Shown: piece after piece, positions 10,376 to 19,424 of the stretch
Layout of the letters: each line of letters starts with the position of its first letter
How positions within the stretch are numbered: the stretch's first letter is position 1
From: Siphlonurus alternatus
Taxonomy: Eukaryota > Arthropoda > Insecta > Ephemeroptera > Siphlonuridae
Assembly (NCBI GenBank): GCA_949825025.1
Contig: OX463784.1
Location: 3,139,168 to 3,203,167, forward strand
Length of the DNA: 64,000 nucleotides
Direction: 5' to 3'
Program-made: the position numbers and the translations under genes
Notes under the pieces: model-generated
What the model was told of the DNA's origin: nothing
The model's database searches: none
Seen by the model: only the letters and a program-made list of their open reading frames with translations

Positions 10376-10633
10376 ATTATTTATTTTTATTTTTTTTTTT
10401 AGGTTTTGATTATGCTCAATTAAACAAAATAGTTCATAATCTCTTAATTATTGTCTCAAATAACAAGTATTTTAAATTCAAACACACAAAAATCAAAGTA
10501 ATTATATTGAAACATTGTATTATTATTACATTGTGATTATAATTATTAATTTATAAGAAATTAAACAATAAACTTTAAAACAACATGATAAATCATTAAA
10601 TTATTTGTTTTTATTTTTTGGACTCTTCGACAG
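10376..10633. other. AT-rich spacer before exon d
   Basis: Extremely AT-rich with T runs at 10385-10400; no gene seen. Confidence 0.4.
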
Positions 10634-10733
10634 ACTGTGGACTCTCACCATGTCTTTACGTACGTTGACAGGACGAGGAAAACACCGCAAGGTCGACGTC
10701 ACTCGCCTCCATGACTCAGCATGTCCTTGCCAG
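10634..10733 (+). other. Candidate exon d (100 bp)
   Basis: Acceptor cttcgacag (AG at 10632-10633), donor CAG|GTAGGG (GT at 10734). It contains an in-frame ATG (ccatgtctttacgtacg). Copy 2 (47237-47338) keeps both splice sites but is 2 bases longer (gttgaca versus gttgtctca), which shifts any frame crossing the site. That argues against a constrained protein. Confidence 0.42.
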
Positions 10734-10761
10734 GTAGGGACCATAATGATTTCCTGTTCAG

Positions 10762-10832
10762 GATAGGTTGATCTGACATCACCAACTTTTGTCCTCCAAT
10801 GAGAGGGTCACGTGACGTCAGATCGACCTATC
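10762..10832. promoter_or_regulatory. 71 bp palindrome carrying the E-box/CRE composite
   Basis: Gataggttgatctgacatca pairs with the downstream mirror tgacgtcagatcgacctatc. CCAAT (10796-10800) and GAGGGTCACGTGACGTCAGA (10803-10822) lie inside. It starts about 30 bases after the exon d donor. It could be a small MITE or an intronic regulatory element; the shared 20-mer with position 1758 suggests a common source. Confidence 0.45.
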
Positions 10833-11349
10833 ACAGAATGGACTGCATCAATCCTCGTGGACTCGGACAAATTCGTCTTAATTAAGTAAATGTTAAATTA
10901 AATAATGGAATTGTAAAGCTCCGTTTATCCCTAGTATTAAATCCTCAAATCTGGATAAGAATTTATATATTGTTTTAACATACACGGCAGCCGGAGTTTT
11001 ACCAATGTCATTGGGGGTATCTACCTTGCAAATATAATTATGTCATACGTACCATTTAATTTCATTTCTTTTAGCTACAATTTTCAAAATCATAATTCAA
11101 TTTTAGTTGCAAGATTTCAGTTCATGCAAGAATATAAAAAACACGTGGTGCCTTTTTGAGGTTTATTTATAATATTTCAATCATAATTATGTCGATTGAT
11201 ATCGTATGATAATTAATTATCGTATATATCATATATAATTTTATAGATTTGGAATCTCTCAATTTTTATCAATTATCGAATGATATGTTATATTATTTTT
11301 AATGCAAACCCCCATTTACTAGAATGCGCATTTTTCACATTTTGTTTGT
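10833..11349. other. AT-rich intergenic stretch
   Basis: No supportable gene. It includes an AT palindrome-rich patch near 11200-11280. Confidence 0.4.
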
Positions 11350-11677
11350 CAATTTAACAACTTACATGATAATTTTTTATTGCAGAAATGAATAGAGGTA
11401 TACAAAATTATGCTACTCTGTTTTTTTTTTGAAACCCAGAACTATTTTTAAAAATTTATTGAAAGTGCGGCCACGCCCCCTGGAGGCGTCAAAAGGCGTC
11501 TCGGTCTTACAATTTTTACTAAAGATTCAGGGGTGCCAACTTAACTTACAGAACTTTCAATGATTATTTAACAATAGTTCCGGGTCTCAAAACATTCTGA
11601 AAATATTCAGAGTAGCATAATTTAGTGGCCTCTATTCATTTCTGAAATTAAATATTTTCATGTAAGTTGTCCATTGT
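11350..11677. mobile_element. Palindromic MITE, family A (A3), uninterrupted copy
   Basis: Starts ..acaacttacatgat and ends atgtaagttgtccattg, with gcagaaatgaatagagg and its mirror inside. In copy 2 the same element is broken by a LINE fragment and a 2.25 kb element. Here both empty sites are visible, the latter at the TA of tttttactaaagattc (11520-11521). Confidence 0.85.
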
Positions 11678-11740
11678 ATTGTAAAACACAATCAGTAAGC
11701 ATAATGTCAAATTTAATTTGCTTGTTTCTCCCACCTCTAG

Positions 11741-11878
11741 CTGCTTCGCCACATCACGTGACCGATCGTCAGCTCAAGAGGAGACCCCTCGACTTACGAG
11801 AGAAAGACTCCTCGCCGGTCAGAGACCCCACGTCACCAAGTTCGTCCGGCCTGCGAGGATCACACGTGTCTTCTCCAG
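11741..11878 (+). other. Candidate exon e (138 bp), related to exon f
   Basis: Acceptor tttctcccacctctag (AG at 11739-11740), donor CCAG|GTGGG (GT at 11879). The last ~85 bases (aaagactcctcgccggtcag, gaccccacgtcacc, acacgtgtcttctccag) are clearly homologous to exon f at 15469-15620, so an exon duplication is likely. Two frames are open across it; phase is not determinable. In copy 2 an 18-base deletion between CCAC repeats removes the acceptor AG, and the exon body carries about ten substitutions in ~124 bases while the adjacent intron has very few. Confidence 0.5.
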
Positions 11879-12632
11879 GTGGGAATATTGGCCACGGTAT
11901 CAATTTAACCCTATAGCATTTACAAGGTACAGGGTGTCTAGAAGACCCCTAACTCATTTAAAGTGGGAAAAAATGTAAAATATTGTCACAAACATTCTGA
12001 AAAAATTGTAATTCTTATATAGTTACCCACCCACAGCAATGTATTCCACAAAAAAAATAACAATAAATAATAATAAAATGTAGGAAAAAAAAGGTGAGAA
12101 AAAGAACTTTATTCTTTTTAACGCTTGATTTAAATGGCGTATCGTTTTACCCCTTCCCTCTTTCCCCTTGGTAAAGGGTTTGACGAAAAAGTACCTTGAT
12201 AAGCTAGGGTTAAAGCTAACATGGCACCCTCTTATGCCTATAATGTTAAGTGACTTATTTATTGAAACGATAATCTTGTGCGTACGTATACATAATGATA
12301 TTTTACTAATTTATGGCAGCAGACATTTGAGATAGTAATCTGATGTTTATTTTTTATTTCTATAGGAGAAAGGTTTGGGACACAGTGTCTAATTTTTAAT
12401 TGTTAGCATTTTTAGAAGTAGGAACGAACATTTGTTTGTTGAAAAAGACAGATTTTTAAACATTTTAAAAGAAACTTATTGTGAGAAGATATTATTCAAA
12501 ATTTTCCTCGTGCTGAGTAAAATAATATTTATTACTGTACACGATTGGAGAAGAAAAATTGATAAATTTGAAACATTCTTTATAAATAGTCAGCCTAATA
12601 TAATGCAGATCCTTTGAGGTGCAATCTTACAA
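11879..12632. other. AT-rich stretch with a conserved 61-codon ORF
   Basis: ORF 12432-12617 (plus) encodes a Lys/Phe/Ile-rich 61-residue peptide with no known motif. Copy 2 (51971-52156) has the same length with one amino-acid change and two silent changes. The AT-rich codon use looks like background sequence, so I do not call it a gene. Confidence 0.2.
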
Positions 12633-12958
12633 TGGAGTATCGACCTCAATTTTTTTTACTGCAGAAAAGGATAGAGCGTGCAAAATTATGCTACCTTGAT
12701 TTTACAGATATATTACAGCCCTGGAACAATTTTTAAAAAATTAATGAAGGTTCTTTATGTGACGTCACGAGGCGCCGCTCCTTAAGAAAAAGATAGAAGT
12801 TGCCGCCTCGTGACGTCACAAATAGGACTTTCAATATTTTTTTTTTTAAATAGTTCCCGGACTCTAAAAAATCTGAAAAAAATCGAAAAAATCAGGGTAG
12901 CATAACTTTGCATCTTCTTTCTATTTCTGCAATAAAAAAAATTGAGGTCGATACTCCA
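12633..12958. mobile_element. Palindromic MITE, family B (B1)
   Basis: The ends are tggagtatcgacctcaattt and its mirror aattgaggtcgatactcca. Inside, gatagagcgtgcaaaattat is followed by gctaccttgatttt and the mirror gtagcataactttgc. The centre has two gtgacgtca-type cores flanking a cttaagaaaaagatag block. It occurs at the same place in copy 2 (52172-52498). No coding capacity. Confidence 0.88.
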
Positions 12959-13049
12959 TTTAATCCTGCAACCTGCAACGCTTTGGCGCTTAAACAGTTG
13001 TCTGTTTTACAGTGAAAATTATCTCTCGTTATGACGTCACATGCCCCGT

Positions 13050-13345
13050 CATCAAAGTCTTCTGCTCGTTGTTAGTAAAGAAAAGCATTGTTGTGTAATG
13101 TCTGTCGCTTGAAGGAAAAAATGACACGGTTGTCAATTTACCTGTTAACTTATGGAAAATGACCGTTAATTACGAAGTTGATACGGTCACCTAGCGCCAA
13201 CAATGCCATTACGTTCTCTGCTCTGGTGGCAAAATTAGGCATTATGTCATCCCATGTTTAACAATGAAAAAGGTTTCATGCGACAGACATTATAAACAAT
13301 GGTTTGTTACAACCATTGTGAGTAGAAGACTTTGCCCGTCATACA
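13050..13345. repeat. Imperfect inverted repeat, ~295 bp
   Basis: Aagtcttctgctcg..ttgttgtgtaatgtctgtcgc in the left half is mirrored by gcgacagacattataaacaa..gagtagaagactttg in the right. Probably another decayed palindromic element; conserved in copy 2 (about 52580-52870). Confidence 0.5.
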
Positions 13346-13536
13346 CTTCTTGACATCCCGAACGTTATGACTGCTGTCATTACACCCCGCCATTGTACCT
13401 TGTTAAACAATGTAAAGGTGTCTTGTGAATGAACATTTGTGTAGTGGACTGTTTTAAATTTACTTAGCGGCTTATGGACATGAGAGAAAACATTTGTTTG
13501 AATTACAAGGGAATGTCAAAAGACAAATAACATGGG

Positions 13537-13678
13537 GTGGTATTCACGAAAAGTTAAGGAGCGTTTTAGGGAGAAATATTTTAAGAAGTGTTTTTTTTTT
13601 ATACCAGGTAACAGGTAAGAAAAACGCTTCTTTAAATATCTCTCCCTAAAACGCTCCTTAACTCTTCGTGAATACCAC
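13537..13678. mobile_element. 142 bp hairpin MITE
   Basis: Near-perfect hairpin: gtggtattcacgaaaagtta then aggagcgttttagggaga, mirrored by tctccctaaaacgctcct and ttcgtgaataccac. The loop is about 40 bp. Present in copy 2 (53069-53211). Confidence 0.8.
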
Positions 13679-14345
13679 TCATGATTTCCTTTATTGAAAA
13701 TATTGACACAGAATTTCGTATTGTAATAATTTTATTCAAAATTTTTGACATCCTTTCACACCAGCCCTTATAATCAAGCTGCAAATCACTGTTGAATCAT
13801 TTTGTAATTTTTTACACTGAATCAAACAAAGCCCTTAAAGAGAAATCAATCCGTTACATGAATATGACGTCACAGCATCTTTAATCTCAATTTTGAGTGT
13901 TTCACAGCAAGTGTGAAATATTTGCAAGCAATTGCGTAAATTTCGAAAATCTCTGACAATATATTTGACCGCATTGCAGCTGAGCAAACCCCTGGACACC
14001 ACGAACGTTACTGCTGCTTTCTTTGTAGACGTTACCACGCAGTCTATGGAGGCGTGGTGAACCAAAACTCTTTTGATATTGATAGACTGGGTGCCCTTTT
14101 TACATCTCCCAAAATTACAAATCTGCATCTCTCTGTCTATTGGAGCTCTAGCAAATGCAGCAGGAGTAAAGTTCGTGCATTTATTATATTAATTAACAAA
14201 ATTAGCGAGTGGAGAAATTATCTTGACCCTCATGATATTAAATTCAAATTTTGTGGGAGACTTCTTATCTTATCTCCCTTTGCTGGTTATATTACACGCA
14301 CCGCGGCTTTGTCATACACTTCATACACTTGATATTAAATTCAAA
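13679..14345. other. Stretch of unknown nature, partly locally duplicated
   Basis: Overlapping open frames on both strands (minus 13835-14128, plus 14054-14332) are not both plausible and neither has a domain. Both are altered in copy 2. About 14238-14307 (attaaattcaaattttgtgg ... catacactt) is repeated at about 14330-14740, where MITE B2 has inserted into the second unit. Confidence 0.35.
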
Positions 14346-14664
14346 TGGAGTATCGACCTCAATTTATTTTATTACAGAAATGGATAGAGCGTGCAAAGTT
14401 ATGCTACCCTGATTTTTTTCAGATTTTTTTGAACCCGGGAACTATCTTTAAAAAAAGATTGAAATTCCTTTTTGTGTCGTCATGCTGCGGAAAGTCTTAT
14501 CTTTTTCTTAAGGAGCAGTGCCACCCGTGACGTCACAAAAAGAACTTTTAATAATTTTTTAAAAATAGTTCCCGGGCTTTAAAAAATCTGAAAAAAATCA
14601 GGGTAGCATAACTTTGCACGTTCTAACCATTTCTGCAATAAAAAAAATTCAGGTCGACTCTCCA
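14346..14664. mobile_element. Palindromic MITE, family B (B2), copy 1 only
   Basis: The ends are tggagtatcgacctcaattt and ..caggtcgactctcca. The element splits the second unit of a local duplication: the unbroken unit reads caaattttgtggg, here interrupted as caaa / ttttg. Copy 2 lacks both the extra unit and the MITE. Confidence 0.85.
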
Positions 14665-14945
14665 TTTTGTGGGAAGACAATTCCTATCTGATCTTTGCTG
14701 GTTATATTACACATACCGCGGCTTTGTCATACACTTCGAGGAACAATGAATGTTATTTTTGCTGTCATTGTGGGTCCCTCACCTTGCAAACGCGTTTGAG
14801 TATCAAAATTTATAAACGAAACTGCATGCACGAGTGATATTATAAAAATTAACTATATTATATATTTAATTGAACTATTTCACTTTTATCTAAATTGGAA
14901 TATTTTTAATCGTTCTATATTGGTGTAAATAACATACATATTATA

Positions 14946-15123
14946 TGTATTGAATTTTAATTTCACTTTTTGGACTTTTACCTTTGCCGGTGTTCAATGT
15001 CATTCTTTTGTGTGTAGTATGTTGCGATGGTCCACTTTGTGTTCGTGCACGTCACTAACACTTGCATGTAATACACATATCACATATAGGTAAAAGTCCG
15101 AAAAGTAAATTTAAAATTTAATA
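14946..15123. repeat. ~180 bp inverted repeat
   Basis: Ttaatttcactttttggact then tttacc is mirrored by ggtaaaagtccgaaaagtaa then atttaaaattt. The arms are ~33 bp. Conserved in copy 2 (about 54064-54235). Confidence 0.6.
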
Positions 15124-15468
15124 TAAATATCCTTTGCACGAAAAAGTTATTTACTAATACATTATATATATATGTGGTAAATATTGTGCTGTTTAAATTA
15201 ATATATCAATCATAATGTCATGATATATTAATTAAATTAAATTTAAATACGAATAATTATTATTGAAAAATAAGTCGAATTGCATTCCCTCACTTTATAC
15301 ATTTTATTAAATATAGCAATACTGTATATTTTTTTTTGTTTTGTAAAAACTATCATTTTTTGAAGAGTATCTTGAAAAATTTGTATTTACTATCCTAAAA
15401 ATAAATAATATCATTATAAAATATGATCGTTCGCCACAGCCAAATTAATTTCTATTTCCTCCTCCTAG
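15124..15468. other. AT-rich spacer before exon f
   Basis: AT-rich with (TA) patches and a pyrimidine tract at the end; no gene. Confidence 0.4.
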
Positions 15469-15620
15469 CACTCGTCTGTCCACCCTCACGATCGCTCGAG
15501 AAGCCGCCCCACCAGACGCGCAGTGGACAATTTACGAAGCAAAGACTCCTCGGCGGTCAGAGACCCCACGTCACTACGATCGTCCGTTCGTCCAGTGAGG
15601 ATCGCACGTGTCTTCTTCAG
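15469..15620 (+). other. Candidate exon f (152 bp), paralogue of exon e
   Basis: Acceptor tttcctcctcctag (AG at 15467-15468), donor TTCAG|GTATAT (GT at 15621). The frame read from the first base is open throughout, giving an Arg/Ser-rich peptide; another frame is open too. Its 3' half matches exon e. Copy 2 (54586-54737) has the identical length, intact splice sites and about six substitutions. This is the best supported of the exon series, but no known domain is visible. Confidence 0.5.
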
Positions 15621-15723
15621 GTATATTGTACACTTCTGACAAGGCCGAACGTTAGTCTATGCTCTTAGTATGCATTAAAGTGCCTTTTATGAATTATACA
15701 TAGCAAAGCATTTCTAGTAGCTC

Positions 15724-15860
15724 AGGTGCGGGGGCGGTGCCCTATCCCGCAATGTTAAATTTGGGGTGAGAGGGTGGGGCAATGGGTGGGAGTTATACCA
15801 CCTTCAATGGATTTTGGGGCCATTTAGCGGGGGCGATCGCCTTGGCTCCGCGCCTGTTAT
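15724..15860. other. G-rich patch
   Basis: A sharply G-rich island on the plus strand (gtgcgggggcggtgcc, gagagggtggggcaatggg, agcgggggcgatcgc) within AT-rich DNA, kept in copy 2 (about 54840-54975). Several G-runs could allow G-quadruplex formation. No gene recognised. Confidence 0.4.
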
Positions 15861-16424
15861 TATAGCCTAATATGTGAAATTTTTGTTCAATTTTTTTGCC
15901 TTATGTTTGCGTAAGCGTAATAATGTTTATAACAGGGCTATGTAAATTAAGGCTTCAAGTCAGCTGATTTTGTGGTGTTCCCACAGTTTTACCTAAATTT
16001 AAAATTTGAACTTTATATTTTTGGCTCCAAAAATTTCTTTGCGAAGGAAAATAAGTTGTCGATTCATTATCGGATATCCCTAAATGGGGTTGGGAATGAA
16101 TATGTTTTCAACTCAACAGCTTATTTAATAGAGTTACAAAAATATAATGCGAGAATAAGTTTTAAAAATTCAAATTTCTAATGTAGTGGCTTTTGGAGAA
16201 AAATTTCTCGCCGGGGAACATTTATATTAAGGCTATATAACGACGTCGTTGTAGTGTCTAATTTTGTAGTAATAGCATTTCTAAACAGGATATTTAAAAT
16301 TCTCAATAAATAAAAAAATTTAAACATTTTGAATGAAATTTTGAGTGAGAAATCTAACACTTAAATTTGTGGCTTAAATTGGTAGTCCAAATAAGGTATA
16401 TATTTGTATAATACGCGTATGTGG
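15861..16424. other. Intergenic stretch
   Basis: Open frames of ~60-69 codons on opposite strands (15972 plus, 16178 minus) are unrelated to known families. The minus frame (16178-16360) is kept at the same length in copy 2 (55295-55477), but the composition is that of background AT-rich DNA. Confidence 0.3.
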
Positions 16425-16825
16425 GTGTGTGGCGCATTGCGCTTGACCAGGTCTCGTTAGATCATCGAAGTCAAGCAACGCCCAGCATGGTTAGTAGTTG
16501 CATGGATGACCATTTTCAACAAAATCCACGTTTCCCACCCAGGGGTAAATCGTTGCGCTTTTCCACTATACGTGGTTTTCCTGGCTTTGAACTATTGCGC
16601 TTCCGGTTCATTGACAAAAACTGTGGCGTCCATCCTGCATGGCTGAGGTTTCCACGTTTCCCTCAAATGCCGGGATGGATTGCAAGATTGCAAGACCGTG
16701 GCCTCCCCCGTTCCGGAAGAGCCCCCGAAACGCCAAGTTAGAGTTTCGGAAGGTTCGGCGTTTCAAACTTAGGGAGTAATTAGTAAGTAGAAGTACACAG
16801 TTAGGGTTTGATGAAAGAAAAAAAA
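16425..16825 (+). mobile_element. 5S rRNA-derived SINE (S2)
   Basis: Head gtgtggcgcattgcgcttga, then gaagtcaagcaacgcccagc and tggttagtagttgcatgg (5S boxes, slightly diverged), the shared body, and a tail ..gttagggtttgatgaaaga. Same site in copy 2 (55540). Confidence 0.87.
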
Positions 16826-16922
16826 TATGTATAACATTTGATTCAGGAATATAAGAAAGTAACCAGATTTTACACTTGACCAGCGGTTAGCCTATAAATC
16901 AATAACGATAATATTAAACGTG

Positions 16923-17050
16923 AATAGTGAGAGATGTGATGGTTAATTCTTTGGTGGAAGTTCAATTTTATTGATTTCCTTCAGGCTGTAACTTCCACAT
17001 CCTGTGAAATTTCAGTTGCCATTTTTACACTGAAAAATGATCTCTCACTA
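16923..17050. repeat. ~128 bp imperfect inverted repeat
   Basis: Atagtgagagatgtgatgg is mirrored by ..aaatgatctctcactat. The interior pairs around ggaagttcaat / taacttcca. Present in copy 2 (about 56034-56162). Confidence 0.5.
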
Positions 17051-17942
17051 TGGATCTTGTTCGAAAAAAAAAAGAAGAACGGGGAGCAAGCTATCATAAG
17101 CTATGTGATTTTGCATTATAACAGAATCTGGTGCTAATGGGGAATTCTCTTACAATTTCAAAATTTAATTAGCTACTATATTATAATGGGTGACATATTA
17201 ACAATAAGTTTGACTGAAGTTTCAAGCTTTTTAACTCAAATTTGGGGACCCGGCCTGAAGGGATTATTAGAATAAGGTGCAAAGTATGCAACCTGCGCGC
17301 AATTAAACCTGAAACTGTGACGTAGAAACTCCCTTGTTAACACACAACAACTGCCTGATATCATAGTTTGAGCGTCAAGTAGTGATTGGCTATAAATTTT
17401 AGTAACACAATCGAAATCAGCAGCTTTTTCTACCCTATAGTATCAATAGTTTTGTCCCTAATATCAGTTTACTTTAAAAGTGATAATCTAAAATAGAAAT
17501 TTATTGCATGAAAAATTCGCCTTCACGACAGTTTTTACGTCACGTTTTGGCGCTAAATTCAAAAGAAGGAAATTTTTTAAAAAATTCCAAAATATCTCCA
17601 ATTTTGACAATTAAAACTGTTTTGTTTTGGAACATTTTACAGTTTCAAGGCATAGAACGTCTGAAAAAAAAATAAATGTAGCAGAATTCCCCATTGTGTT
17701 ACAATGATAATTTTGTTTAATTTAATCCAATAACGCTTAATAATCAAGTTGCAAATCACTGTGCTGATGTCATCTAAAAAAATTGTACAAAATCAAAACA
17801 AAATTTGTTACATGACTATGACGTCAGAGTGTCTCAATTTTGATGTTATCATCGAATTCACAGCAAGTGTGCAAGTTCGCGTAACTTTCCTTGAAAAAAT
17901 TATGCACTTGTGGTGAATCTAGAAGATTTATATCTCCTTCAG
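17051..17942. other. Intergenic stretch
   Basis: No supportable gene. Ends with a pyrimidine tract and candidate acceptor tatctccttcag (AG at 17941-17942). Confidence 0.35.
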
Positions 17943-18075
17943 GTCCATTGGTGGAGAACAATTTGACCTTGCGGTGACCTGGCGATGACCAACACGTACG
18001 TTCCACCTCGTGGTCACCGAGTGGTGGTACCTTTGACCCTTCATGCGAGATCAGTACGTCACGTGCTTAAGTTTG
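17943..18075 (+). other. Candidate exon g, 3' end unclear
   Basis: A GC-richer block follows the acceptor at 17941-17942, with ggtgacctggcgatgac and acgtcacgtgctt. No convincing donor. Copy 2 (from 57053) retains the acceptor but has a 4-base difference (acacgtacgttcc versus acacgttcc). Confidence 0.3.
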
Positions 18076-18842
18076 CTTTACGTAGGTAGAAATGCAAGAA
18101 ATTGTATTATGTATATATAGAGAAGCTAAATCTGTTTTAAAAATAAAATGTTAAAAAAAATGAAAATAAGCATTATACAGTATAATTTGAGGTATTTTAT
18201 CTAAAAATGCAGTATCTAATTTTATACAGGTCATCCATTGCTTGTTAAATTTTAGTTTTTCAATAGACATTTCCAGCATGAAGAAATGTATTGTTAATTT
18301 TATTGCTTTGTTGCTATATCAAACAAAGAAAATTACGATACTGTATCATATATGTATCAATCATGCTTAATTACTTCATCTACAACCAGAGTAGCATTTC
18401 TGCATAAAAATACATCGAAGTGGGAGGTTAGCTGGGTCTTTGTATCCCCCCCCCCTGTCTACGTCACTGTCTATAGAGGACATAAAAGACCAAGAGATGG
18501 CGCTGACGTCTGAAACTTTTGCTCTTTGTATCGAGGATACGGCAATACCTGTAGCATGGGGAGAATTGCAAAAATTATCAATTTTTTAGGAAATAAATCA
18601 CTTACGACGTTGAAATATTATTTTTTTTTTGTCTGAAAGTATTTGAAAACTTATAATGGTGTTGTCATTTCTGTAAAATTATGCTGTGGCTGCTGACAGA
18701 GCATTTATAACATGATTTTGCAATGTTAATCATATACAGCAATCCTCACCAGACGCACGTAGTTCCAGCAGTTACCACTAGGTTCGCACTAACTTTATGA
18801 CGCCAATAGGAGTGTTCCTGACCTCTCTGCATGTTGTTGCAG
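18076..18842. other. Intergenic stretch
   Basis: AT-rich, with a short GC-richer patch at 18465-18560 (gtctacgtcactgtctatag, gatggcgctgacgtctg). No gene identified. Confidence 0.3.
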
Positions 18843-18893
18843 GAGGTAAAGACATCGAGGAACGAGTTCGGCCGTCTCGTGCAGCCAATCAAG
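18843..18893 (+). other. Candidate exon h (51 bp)
   Basis: Acceptor catgttgttgcag (AG at 18841-18842), donor CAAG|GTACTC (GT at 18894). Copy 2 (57947-57990) has a 7-base deletion inside, which would shift the frame. A similar acceptor context (tgtatgttgcaggaggtgg) occurs at about 23310-23328 in the copy 1-only block. Confidence 0.38.
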
Positions 18894-19424
18894 GTACTCT
18901 CCTCACCTTTGAGAATTCCCTCGCCAATGGAGGCTTGAAGTCTTCCCCGGCGGGGAAAATTTTCTCCATAAACCACCATGTTAAAAAATTTGAATTTTTC
19001 TCAGTAAATATCAAAGCTATTAATTTGAAACCATCCCCTACCCTCCCATTTAAAGGTCTTCTGATAATGAATCAAGAACTCATTTTCTTCTAAAAAAAAA
19101 TTCCACAGTCTGAAAAAATCAATTTTTTTTTTTTTTTAACACAGGTTTGTATATAAGGATGGTGGGATCACCGCAAAATCAGGGTCTAGGAGTTAATTTA
19201 AATTTAAAAAATAAATAATAAAAAACTTGTCAGCAATACCAAGAGGGAGGAGGGGGGGGGGGACCTATATACACACGACTTTTTTAGCAAAAAGGAAAAA
19301 AAAGTGTGAAATACTTCTCGAAAATATCTGAAAATATTTGAAATGTTAGCCATCCAGCAATGTATTTCCGCAAAAAGAAGAAAAAAAACAGTACACAAAT
19401 TTTAACTTTTTTTAAAGTTATAAT
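18894..19424. other. Intergenic stretch
   Basis: Homopolymer tracts (T at 19122-19137, G at 19249-19261). No gene. Ends with the hAT target duplication GTTATAAT (19417-19424). Confidence 0.4.

Noticed and set aside
13835..14332. Two overlapping genes on opposite strands
   Set aside because: Neither frame has a domain, both change in copy 2, and they overlap each other; treated as noncoding.
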